This document shows positions 16,113 through 22,929 of a DNA stretch of 34,421 nt, one piece after another. Source of the DNA: an uncultured Coriobacteriaceae bacterium. GTDB taxonomy: Bacteria; Actinomycetota; Coriobacteriia; Coriobacteriales; Atopobiaceae. Where the stretch lies: NCBI GenBank assembly GCA_900543875.1, contig UQSV01000010.1, positions 1 through 34,421 of the forward strand. The letters are read 5' to 3'. How positions within the stretch are numbered: position 1 is the first letter of the stretch; every line of letters starts with the position of its first letter. The notes under the pieces were generated by a model. The model was not told where the DNA came from and made no database searches. It saw only the letters and a program-made list of their open reading frames with translations. The translations under genes and the position numbers were made by a program.

Positions 16113-17476
16113 CGGGGTTCGCCCACCATGGGTCCGCGCAGGTACCACGTGCGCGCCTCGTCGACGCGAACGTCCACGAGTTTGCCCACGAGCTCGTGAG
16201 GGTCACAGCCCTCGGGAGCCTCGAAGTGAACGGTCTTGTTCTTGGGGCTGTGGCCCACGAGCACGCGCTCGTCACGCTTGGAGGCACCCTCGACGAGCGC
16301 CTCGACGGTATGCCCCAGCTCGACCTGGTTGGCATCGTGGGCAAGGTCTGCCACGAGGGCCGCCAGACGGTCGAAGCGCTCCTGGATGACCTCGCGCGGC
16401 GTGGGGTCATCGATCTTTGCGGCGGGCGTTCCGGGGCGCTTGGAGTAGATGAACGTGAACGCGGAGGCAAAGCCAACCTCGCGCACGAGGCTCAAGGTCT
16501 GCTCGAAGTCCTCCTCAGTCTCGCCAGGGAAGCCAACGATGATGTCGGTGGACAGGGCGATGCCGGGAATGGCCTCCTTGATGGAGTTAGCGAGCGCGAT
16601 GTAGTCCTCGCGCGTGTAGCGCCTGTTCATGGCCTTGAGCACGCGGGTGGAGCCGCTCTGCACGGCAAGGTGCAGCTGCGGCATGACGGCGGGCGTCTCG
16701 GCCATCGCGGCGATCGTCGCAGGCGACAGGTCCTTAGGGTGCGAGCTCGTGAAGCGGATGCGCTCGATGCCCGTCTCGCCCACCGCGCGCAGAAGCTCCG
16801 CGAAGCGCGGGGAGCCGTAGCGCTGGCGGCCAAACGAGTTGACGTTCTGGCCAAGCAGGCACACCTCACGCACGCCTTCGGCATGGAGGCGGCGCACCTC
16901 GTCGACGATGTCGTCGAAGGCGCGGTCGCGCTCACGCCCACGGACGTAGGGCACGATGCAGTAGGTGCAGAAGTTGTTGCAGCCGGTCATGATGGGCACC
17001 CAGGCGTGCCAAGCGTTCTCGCGGCGGCTCGGCAGGTCGCTCGAGAAGCCCTGCGAGTCCTCGCTCGTGTCGGCAAAGACGGTCTTGCCGTTGCCGGAGC
17101 GAGCCTCGTCGATGAGCTCGGGAAGCGAGGAGATGGCGCGCGTGCCAAAGACGACGTCGACGTTTCTCATGTGCTCGCGGATCGAGGCACCGTCGCGTTG
17201 AGCGATGCAGCCGCCGATGCAGACGACCCTGCGGCCGCTCGGCGGCTCAGGCGCGCTCACCATGGCGGAGACCTGACCATACAGGTGCGTGTCGGCCTTC
17301 TCGCGTACGCAGCACGTCATGAAGACGACGATGTCGGCCTCCTCGGGAGTGGCCACCTCGAGGCAGCCGCACGTCCCAAGCAGGCCCGAGACGCGCTCGG
17401 CGTCATGCAGGTTCATCTGGCAGCCGAAGGTCTTGACGTGGTAGGTAAGACCGGCGAGGGATTTGTTAACTTGCAC
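16109..17476 (-). CDS. miaB: tRNA-2-methylthio-N6-dimethylallyladenosine synthase
   Basis: This 455-residue radical-SAM methylthiotransferase converts i6A37 to ms2i6A37 in tRNA. UPF0004 domain cysteines bind the auxiliary cluster (C19 in TFGCQMN, C55 in MTCCVREKA, C90 in IGGCIAQ). The radical SAM cluster is at C166, C170 and C173 (GCNNFCTYCIVPYVRG). A TRAM domain ends the protein. The start is GTG 17476 with AAGGTGG upstream, overlapping the last base of the spoVS stop codon. It feeds directly into miaA by a four-base overlap. Confidence 0.95.
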   Translation of the reverse strand: MQVNKSLAGLTYHVKTFGCQMNLHDAERVSGLLGTCGCLEVATPEEADIVVFMTCCVREKADTHLYGQVSAMVSAPEPPSGRRVVCIGGCIAQRDGASIREHMRNVDVVFGTRAISSLPELIDEARSGNGKTVFADTSEDSQGFSSDLPSRRENAWHAWVPIMTGCNNFCTYCIVPYVRGRERDRAFDDIVDEVRRLHAEGVREVCLLGQNVNSFGRQRYGSPRFAELLRAVGETGIERIRFTSSHPKDLSPATIAAMAETPAVMPQLHLAVQSGSTRVLKAMNRRYTREDYIALANSIKEAIPGIALSTDIIVGFPGETEEDFEQTLSLVREVGFASAFTFIYSKRPGTPAAKIDDPTPREVIQERFDRLAALVADLAHDANQVELGHTVEALVEGASKRDERVLVGHSPKNKTVHFEAPEGCDPHELVGKLVDVRVDEARTWYLRGPMVGEPR

Positions 17477-17793
17477 TAGATTGCCACCTTTCCGGCACCC
17501 TGCTCGAGGGTCTGCGCGTCTGTCGGGGCGAGCCTGTGCACGTAGACCGCAATGCGGATGGCCGTGCGGCTCTGCCCGTCGATGTCGATGTCAGAGAACG
17601 TGGGTGCGCACGAGATGTCGATACCCACCGGGATGAGAAAGCCGCGCGCGATGGCAACGGCCTTGATGGCCTGGTTCACGGCACCGGCGCCGACCGACTG
17701 GATGTTGACCGGTACGCCGTCCTTGACCATGCCTGCGATGGCTCCGGCCACCGACGCAGGTGAGGACTTGCTCGAGACCTTCAGGTAGTCCAT
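17476..17793 (-). CDS. spoVS: Stage V sporulation protein S-like
   Basis: The 105-residue product matches SpoVS/Alba-like proteins along its length: MDYLKVSSKSSPASVAGAIA at the start, then SVGAGAVNQAIKAVAIARGF and a C-terminal IRIAVY. I chose ATG 17793, with TAGGAGT seven bases upstream; an in-frame ATG at 17892 would add 33 unconserved residues. SpoVS is needed for spore coat and core steps in Bacillus, but homologues also occur in non-sporulating bacteria, where the role is unclear and nucleic-acid binding is suspected. It sits between a GHKL ATPase and miaB. The rny-...-spoVS-...-miaB order is the same as in Bacillus. Confidence 0.9.
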   Translation of the reverse strand: MDYLKVSSKSSPASVAGAIAGMVKDGVPVNIQSVGAGAVNQAIKAVAIARGFLIPVGIDISCAPTFSDIDIDGQSRTAIRIAVYVHRLAPTDAQTLEQGAGKVAI

Positions 17794-17869
17794 GGATGTT
17801 ACTCCTAGCAGCGGTTCTACGTGTGAGTGATGCGTTTTGGTGGCGTTTGGACCAGCGGCCGCGGGCCTA

Positions 17870-18985
17870 CTAGTCTTCCTTCTCGAGGTCAAATGTAACG
17901 GTTATCTTGTCGCGCGTCACGTTGATGCGCGGCTCACTGGAGAGTCCCACGTAATAGCGCTCGGCGATGAGGTCGAAGGCGCGCTCCATGACGCGGGAGA
18001 ACTCGTCGACGTCGTCGGGAGAGAGCTTAAGGCCGCGACGGTCGCGCGTGAGGTCGACCTCCTGCTGGCCCAGCGTGCCGCCGTGGTGCAGCAGGCGCGA
18101 GGCAACCGGACGCAGGGGCTTGATCTGGCCAGCGAGGATGCGGTGCGCGGTGCGCTCCGAGATGGGCAGACCCAGGGAGGCGGCGACATCGGCGAGCTCG
18201 CGGGCGTCCGCGGCGAGCGCGGGCCGTTCGATGACGCTCACCTCGTTGAGGTCGTCGACGAACAGCAGGCGCGAGCGGTTGGGCGACGCGTCAGCAAGCG
18301 CGCGGGCCGTGGCGATGACGTCTGCGGCAGAGCCAAGGAAGACCTCGCAGTCGGGGCGTTCCTCGAGCGCGAACTCGCAGCACGTCCTGATGATGTTGTG
18401 CGGGCCCTTGAGCTGCTGCTGACCCTCATCGCCTCTACCAACCGTGGGCCAGGTGCTCTGGTCCTTGCGCTCGGCAAGCTTGGTGGCGTCAGCCTCGACG
18501 CGGATGGACGAGCCAAGGCCCATGCCCGTGGCCATGACGCGGGCGCTCCGCGTGTTCTCGCGAATGGAGAAGAGCGCCATGCCACGACCATGCACGCCCC
18601 AGCGGTCCATGTGGACCGTGTCAAGCTTAGAAGTAACGCGGGCGTCGAAGATGCGCTCGCGCATGGAGTCGGGCACGCCCGAGCCGTCGTCGAGCACGAC
18701 GAGGCTGCGTAGGTCGGACTCACGGCTCGTAGCGATGAGGATCCTGTGTGCGCCGGCGTCACGCGAGTTTCGCAGCATCTCGATGACGACGTCCTCGATG
18801 CAGCGGATGTCGTGCTTTGCCTGGCGGCGCTCCGCCTCCCCCACGCGCAGGCGAACGAAGCCGTTGCCCAGCGACTCCTCGACCCTCACCGCGGTGTCGC
18901 CGGACACCTGGGCAACGAAGTCAACGAGCGAGGGTGCCCCCGAAGGGACTCCCCCGCTCTCGGAAATGTCGTGCAAGTCAGCCAT
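17870..18985 (-). CDS. Uncharacterised GHKL-fold ATPase
   Basis: The 371-residue protein has a Bergerat ATP-binding fold resembling MutL/Hsp90/gyrase. The N box is EMLRNSRDAGA (69-79), the second motif DDGSGVP (99-105), then TSK (118-120) and a glycine-rich GRGMALF (133-139). The TSK plus GRGxA layout is closest to MutL or TopoVIB-type ATPases, not histidine kinases; no H box or receiver is present. The C-terminal half (about 200-371) is not recognised and ends in NVTRDKITVTFDL, a possible beta-strand. It begins 18 bases after rny without a strong ribosome-binding site and is followed by spoVS 76 bases later, so it belongs to the rny unit. The function is unknown. In Bacillus, the rny-spoVS interval holds ymdB, an unrelated phosphodiesterase. 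Confidence 0.8.
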   Translation of the reverse strand: MADLHDISESGGVPSGAPSLVDFVAQVSGDTAVRVEESLGNGFVRLRVGEAERRQAKHDIRCIEDVVIEMLRNSRDAGAHRILIATSRESDLRSLVVLDDGSGVPDSMRERIFDARVTSKLDTVHMDRWGVHGRGMALFSIRENTRSARVMATGMGLGSSIRVEADATKLAERKDQSTWPTVGRGDEGQQQLKGPHNIIRTCCEFALEERPDCEVFLGSAADVIATARALADASPNRSRLLFVDDLNEVSVIERPALAADARELADVAASLGLPISERTAHRILAGQIKPLRPVASRLLHHGGTLGQQEVDLTRDRRGLKLSPDDVDEFSRVMERAFDLIAERYYVGLSSEPRINVTRDKITVTFDLEKED

Positions 18986-19003
18986 GGTGTTCGAGGCGAG
19001 CCG

Positions 19004-20563
19004 CTACTTGGCGACGTCGACGGCGCGCGACTCGCGGATGACGACGACGCGCACCTGGCCGGGATACTCCATCTCGTCCTCGATCTGCTTGGCGATGTCG
19101 TGAGCGAGCACCGTGGCCTCGGCATCGGAGATCTTCTCGGGCTGGACCATGACGTGCAGCTCGCGTCCGGCCTGCATGGCGTAGGTGCGCTCGACGCCGT
19201 CATGGGCGTTCGAGATCTCCTCGAGCTTCTGGAGGCGCTTGATGTAAGTCTCGGCGCTCTCGCGGCGGGCACCGGGGCGCGCGGCGGAGATGGCGTCGGC
19301 GGCCATGACGAGCTGGTCGAGGATCGTGTTGGGCTCGACGTCGGCGTGGTGGGCCTCAATGGCGTGGACGATCTCGGGACGCTCGCCATAGCGACGGGCA
19401 AGGTCGGCGCCGATCACGGCATGCGGACCCTCGACCGTGTGGTCGATGGCCTTGCCAAGGTCGTGAAGAAGGCCGGCGCGCTTGGCGGCCGTGGGGTCGA
19501 GGCCAAGCTCGGAGGCCATGATGCCGCACAGCTCGGAGACCTGCTTGGAGTGCTGCAGGACGTTCTGACCAAAAGAGGTGCGGTAGCGCAGGGCGCCGAG
19601 GGTCTTGATGATCTCGGGGTGCAGGTCGTGGATGCCGGCGTCGAACGAGGCCTGCTCGCCGGCCTCCTGGACGCGTTGGTTCACGAGGGTCTCGGCCTTC
19701 TTGTACATCTCCTCGATGCGGGCGGGGTGGATGCGGCCGTCTGCGATGAGATTCTCGAGGGCAACGCGGGCGGTCTCGCGACGGACCGGCTCAAAGCTCG
19801 AGAGCATGACGGTCTCAGGGGTGTCGTCAATGACGAGGGACACGCCGGAAACCTGCTCGAAGGTGCGGATGTTGCGACCCTCACGGCCGATGATGCGGCC
19901 CTTGAGGTCGTCGGAGGGGATGTGGACGGTGGTGACGGTGACCTCGCCGGCCTGGTCGGCGGCGCAGCGCTGGATGGCAGTGGTCACGATCTCGCGGGCG
20001 GTCTTGTCGGCCTGGGCGCGGGTGCGCTGCTCGCTCTCGCGCAGGATCTGGGCCTCCTCGCGCACGGTGTCCTTGCGCACGCGGTCGAGCAGCTCCTTGT
20101 GGGCCTCGTCGGTCGAGAGGGAGGCGATGCGCTCGAGCTCGGAGGTCTGCTTCTTCACGAGGCGCTCGAGGTCGCTCTGGCGGCGGTCGAGCTGGCCGGC
20201 CTGGCTGGAGAGCTGGTGCTCGCGACGGTCAAGCGCGTCGTTGCGGCGGTCGAGCGACTCCTCGCGCTGCATGATGCGGCTCTCGAGGGAGCGAAGCTCG
20301 CTCTTGCGCTGCTTCTCCTCGGCCTCGGCGGCCTGGCGGTGCTTGAGAATGTCCTCCTTGGCGGCCAGGACCGCCTCCTTCTTGGTGGTCTCGGCCTGAC
20401 GCTGCGCGTCGGAGCGAATCTGCTCGGCCTGGCGCTCGGCATCGGCAACCTGCTGGTTGGCCTGTTGGACCTTGGCGGAGTTCTGGTTATTGACGACGAA
20501 ATGCGAGATGCCAAAACCAATAAACAGTGCAGCGATAGCTGCGAAGAAGACTTCGATACCCAT
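19004..20563 (-). CDS. rny: Ribonuclease Y
   Basis: This 519-residue membrane-anchored endoribonuclease initiates mRNA decay. It has an N-terminal transmembrane helix (about 3-24), a long coiled coil (about 30-205, Arg/Glu/Gln-rich), a KH domain (GRIIGREGRNIRTFEQ) and an HD domain (LLHDLGKAID). I chose ATG 20563 with AGGAGT four bases upstream, which gives the standard membrane-anchor start MGIEVFFAAIAAL. An upstream in-frame extension would add 24 residues unlike the family. A strong promoter lies about 180 bases upstream, leaving a long leader. RNase J and PNPase, which act on RNase Y products, are encoded 10 kb away on the same strand. Confidence 0.95.
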   Translation of the reverse strand: MGIEVFFAAIAALFIGFGISHFVVNNQNSAKVQQANQQVADAERQAEQIRSDAQRQAETTKKEAVLAAKEDILKHRQAAEAEEKQRKSELRSLESRIMQREESLDRRNDALDRREHQLSSQAGQLDRRQSDLERLVKKQTSELERIASLSTDEAHKELLDRVRKDTVREEAQILRESEQRTRAQADKTAREIVTTAIQRCAADQAGEVTVTTVHIPSDDLKGRIIGREGRNIRTFEQVSGVSLVIDDTPETVMLSSFEPVRRETARVALENLIADGRIHPARIEEMYKKAETLVNQRVQEAGEQASFDAGIHDLHPEIIKTLGALRYRTSFGQNVLQHSKQVSELCGIMASELGLDPTAAKRAGLLHDLGKAIDHTVEGPHAVIGADLARRYGERPEIVHAIEAHHADVEPNTILDQLVMAADAISAARPGARRESAETYIKRLQKLEEISNAHDGVERTYAMQAGRELHVMVQPEKISDAEATVLAHDIAKQIEDEMEYPGQVRVVVIRESRAVDVAK

Positions 20564-20594
20564 TAAGACTCCTAGAATCACAAAACTTTGGCGT

Positions 20595-20630
20595 GGGGGT
20601 TCAGGAGACTGCCCCCAGGGGGCAGAACCC
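20595..20630 (-). other. Nested hairpin in the rny leader
   Basis: An inverted repeat of CTGCCCCC and GGGGGCAG (20609-20625) with a single central base is enclosed by GGGTTC (20597-20602) and GAACCC (20625-20630). The two structures share bases and so could be alternative folds. There is no T run, so it is not a terminator. It lies 33 bases before the rny ATG in the 5' leader and could be a cis-acting control or an RNase cleavage element. Confidence 0.5.
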
Positions 20631-20744
20631 ACCATCCGAGTGGCTCTCGGCGTCTATGCGCGTAAGAAATCGCAGCTCAACGAACAAAAAGTAACGTCAG
20701 CCGTGCAGGTCACAACCGACGAGAGATACCCAAATGGTTTCTAT

Positions 20745-20774
20745 ATTTTAAGGTGAGCGTTAGGTAATAGTCAA
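20745..20774 (-). promoter_or_regulatory. Strong promoter for rny operon
   Basis: On the reverse strand, TTGACT (20774-20769) and TAAAAT (20750-20745) are separated by 18 bases; each matches the consensus at five of six positions. It lies between the recX terminator and rny, implying a leader of roughly 175 bases. Confidence 0.65.
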
Positions 20775-20792
20775 CGCGCTTGGGGCACTGAC

Positions 20793-20825
20793 AAAAATCG
20801 AGCACAAGATATGGCCCAGCGCTCG
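20793..20825 (-). terminator. Terminator of the recA-recX unit
   Basis: On the reverse strand, CGAGCGC pairs with GTGCTCG (one G-T pair) around a 13-base loop and is followed by ATTTTTG. It lies about 60 bases after the recX stop and just before the rny promoter. Confidence 0.65.
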
Positions 20826-20882
20826 TCCCCATTGCCATGGCCGCAGACCTGACATTCGGAGCCCTCGACGCAATAAATTTGC

Positions 20883-21596
20883 CTAGCACTCGCCCTCGTC
20901 GTCATGAATGCGGTCGAGCGCCGCCTCCTTGGCAATGGCCATGGGATAGCCGCGCGAGACGAGGAATCGCACGAACTTGGCATAGGCATTCTTCTCTGGA
21001 ACCGCCTTGCGGGCAAGCAGCTCGCTGGCGCGCTCCGAGACGTCATCCTGTTCAAGAAAGGCCTCGGGCCAGCCGGCGACCTCGGAGGCCTCGATGCCGC
21101 GTCGCGAGAGCTCGCGCTCGATGCGCACGGGACCCCACCCCGCCGCGACCTTGGCCCGGATGAAGTACTCGGCAAAGCGCGCGTCGCTCATAATCTTGAG
21201 CTCGCAGGCATACTCGACGCGCCCCTCGGCACGCGCACGCGAGTAGCCCTCGCGCACGAGCCGAGACGCCATCTCGGAGGTGGAGTAGTCCCTGCGCGAC
21301 ACAAGGTCGACGAGCTTCTCCCAGCAGCAGGAGTCTGAGACCTCGCCCACATGGTAGAGCAGCTCGGCGCGGCTGCCCCACGCCACGTCGTCCATGGCAT
21401 CGAGGCGGCGCGCAACGGCGACGGGAACCTGCAGGCCCTCGCCCTCGCTCACGACGATGCGGGCGAGCGGCTTGCGCGCGCCCATGGGGGCCGAGGCGCG
21501 CTCGGGAAGCTCCACGTGCCAGGTAAAGCCAGAGGGACCCTCGTGGATGCGGGGGTCCCTCCTCTTGGCAGCCTGGCCGCTACGCCTACTCGGCAT
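20883..21596 (-). CDS. recX: Regulatory protein RecX
   Basis: This 237-residue RecA modulator is made largely of three-helix RecX repeats in its C-terminal 150 residues (WEKLVDLVSRRDYSTSEMASRL, DARFAEYFIRAKVAAGWGPVRI, AYAKFVRFLVSRGY). The N-terminal 80 residues are variable, as in many actinobacterial RecX proteins. The ATG at 21596 lies inside the end of recA (11-base overlap), and a GTG at 21605 is an alternative. Translation is probably coupled to recA. RecX inhibits RecA filament extension, so the two are made together. Confidence 0.88.
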   Translation of the reverse strand: MPSRRSGQAAKRRDPRIHEGPSGFTWHVELPERASAPMGARKPLARIVVSEGEGLQVPVAVARRLDAMDDVAWGSRAELLYHVGEVSDSCCWEKLVDLVSRRDYSTSEMASRLVREGYSRARAEGRVEYACELKIMSDARFAEYFIRAKVAAGWGPVRIERELSRRGIEASEVAGWPEAFLEQDDVSERASELLARKAVPEKNAYAKFVRFLVSRGYPMAIAKEAALDRIHDDEGEC

Positions 21597-22701
21597 CCTC
21601 GGCACTCACGGCACCGGCCTCGTCCTCGACGGGCTCGTGGCCCTCGAGGGGCGGCAGGCCCACCTCGACGCGAACGCGCGACTCGATCTCGTCGCGCAGG
21701 TCGGGGTGCTCGCGCAGGAACGCCTTGGCGGCCTCCCTGCCCTGGCCCAGGCGCTCGCCCTCGTAGGTGTACCAGGCACCGGCCTTGTTGACGATCTCGC
21801 TCTCGACGCCCAGGTCGAGGATCGAGCCCTCCTTGGAGATGCCCGTGCCGTACATGATGTCGAACTCGGCGGTCTTGAACGGAGGCGCGACCTTGTTCTT
21901 GACGACCTTGACGCGCACGCGGCTGCCCACGATCTCGCTGCCCTGCTTGATCGTGTCGATGCGGCGGATGTCCATGCGCACCGACGAGAAGAACTTGAGG
22001 GCGCGGCCGCCCGGCGTGGTCTCGGGATTGCCGAACATGATGCCGATCTTCTCGCGCAGCTGGTTGATGAAGATGCACGTGGTATTCGACTTGGAGAGCG
22101 AGCCGGCAAGCTTGCGCAGGGCCTGACTCATGAGGCGCGCCTGCAGGCCCACCGTGGTGTCGCCAATCTCGCCCTCGATCTCTGCGCGGGGGACGAGCGC
22201 GGCAACCGAGTCGATGACGACGACATCGATGGCGCCGGAGCGCACGAGCATGTCGCAGATCTCGAGCGCCTGCTCGCCGGTGTCTGGCTGGGAGATGAGA
22301 ACCTCGTCGATGTCAACGCCGATGCGGGCGGCATAGCCCGGGTCGAGCGCGTGCTCGGCATCGATGAAGGCGACGACGCCGCCCATGGCCTGCGCCTCGG
22401 CGAGGATCTCGAGCGAGAGCGTGGTCTTGCCCGAGGACTCGGGGCCATAGATCTCGACGATGCGGCCGCGCGGCACGCCGCCGATGCCCAGCGCAGCGTC
22501 GAGCGCGATGGAGCCCGTGGGGATTGCTTCGACGTGCAGGTCTGGGCCATCCTCGCCATACTTCATGATCGAGCCCTTGCCGAACTTCTTCTCGATCTCG
22601 GCCTTGGTCGACTCGATCATCTTGGTGCGCTCCTCACCGGTGGTGGGGGCGTGGATCTCTCTCGAAACCGCGTTGGATTTAGCCATCTCGTTCCCTTCCA
22701 T
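21586..22701 (-). CDS. recA: Recombinase RecA
   Basis: This 371-residue ATPase forms filaments on single-stranded DNA, catalyses strand exchange and triggers LexA cleavage. Walker A GPESSGKT is at 86-93, Walker B reads VVVIDSVAAL, the L1/L2 region includes NQLREKIGIMFG, and the C-terminal tail is acidic. The start is ATG 22701 with GGAGG five bases upstream; ATG 22686 is possible but gives a worse fit to the promoter distance. The promoter carries a perfect GAAC-N4-GTTC box. The -10 is only about 15 bases from the ATG, so the leader should be very short, barely longer than the ribosome-binding site. Confidence 0.98.
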   Translation of the reverse strand: MEGNEMAKSNAVSREIHAPTTGEERTKMIESTKAEIEKKFGKGSIMKYGEDGPDLHVEAIPTGSIALDAALGIGGVPRGRIVEIYGPESSGKTTLSLEILAEAQAMGGVVAFIDAEHALDPGYAARIGVDIDEVLISQPDTGEQALEICDMLVRSGAIDVVVIDSVAALVPRAEIEGEIGDTTVGLQARLMSQALRKLAGSLSKSNTTCIFINQLREKIGIMFGNPETTPGGRALKFFSSVRMDIRRIDTIKQGSEIVGSRVRVKVVKNKVAPPFKTAEFDIMYGTGISKEGSILDLGVESEIVNKAGAWYTYEGERLGQGREAAKAFLREHPDLRDEIESRVRVEVGLPPLEGHEPVEDEAGAVSAEDAE

Positions 22702-22715
22702 TGCTTCCTCCCGAC

Positions 22716-22744
22716 ATAATACGCGAACAGTCGTTCGTGGTCAA
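22716..22744 (-). promoter_or_regulatory. recA promoter
   Basis: On the reverse strand, -35 TTGACC (22744-22739) and -10 TATTAT (22721-22716) are separated by exactly 17 bases, and the SOS box lies within this spacer. Predicted transcription begins near 22709. Confidence 0.85.
22725..22736. promoter_or_regulatory. SOS (LexA) box of recA
   Basis: GAACAGTCGTTC is a perfect GAAC-N4-GTTC match, extended to CGAAC...GTTCG. It occupies the spacer between -35 and -10 of the recA promoter, where bound LexA would block RNA polymerase. Confidence 0.9.
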
Positions 22745-22783
22745 ACCGTTGGGAGAAGCATACGAAAGTTGGGGCAAAAATAA

Positions 22784-22816
22784 TCTAACAGGCATCTAAC
22801 AGGGGTCTAACACCCG
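22784..22816. repeat. Three tandem 11-base repeats (TCTAACA...)
   Basis: TCTAACAGGCA, TCTAACAGGGG and TCTAACACCCG occur in direct succession with an 11-base period, about 40 bases upstream of the recA -35. The period equals one helical turn, as in sites where a protein binds cooperatively on one DNA face. Confidence 0.6.
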
Positions 22817-22829
22817 AGCTAGATGCCTG
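22789..22829 (-). terminator. Possible terminator of the pgsA-cinA unit
   Basis: CAGGCATCTA (22789-22798) and TAGATGCCTG (22820-22829) are perfect ten-base arms with an internal GGG/CCC pairing. On the reverse strand the hairpin is followed by TTAGATTATTTTTG, so the T-rich stretch is displaced by several bases. It lies about 100 bases after the cinA stop. It overlaps the 11-base repeats. Confidence 0.5.
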
Positions 22830-22929
22830 AAAATGCTAAGAAAAATGGGAGCGCTCAAAACGGGCGAGCGGCATAAATCCGCAGGCGAGCGGCGCGGGTG
22901 CCACAGAGAGCAAGCACGTCGCCCAAGCG

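Noticed and set aside
17794..17892. Longer spoVS protein starting at ATG 17892.
   Set aside because: The extra 33 residues are not SpoVS-like, while ATG 17793 has a strong ribosome-binding site and the family start MDYLKV.
20820..20870. GTCAGGTC-like string after recX that recalls the SRP RNA core.
   Set aside because: The GGAAGGAAGCAGC element and the enclosing helix of SRP RNA are absent; the pairing seen is explained by the terminator.
20771..20882. Short frame after recX reading YCVEGSECQVCGHGNGDE, which resembles a cysteine-rich metal-binding peptide.
   Set aside because: It is only the tail of a frame that shadows recX, has no own start codon with a ribosome-binding site, and overlaps the recX terminator hairpin.
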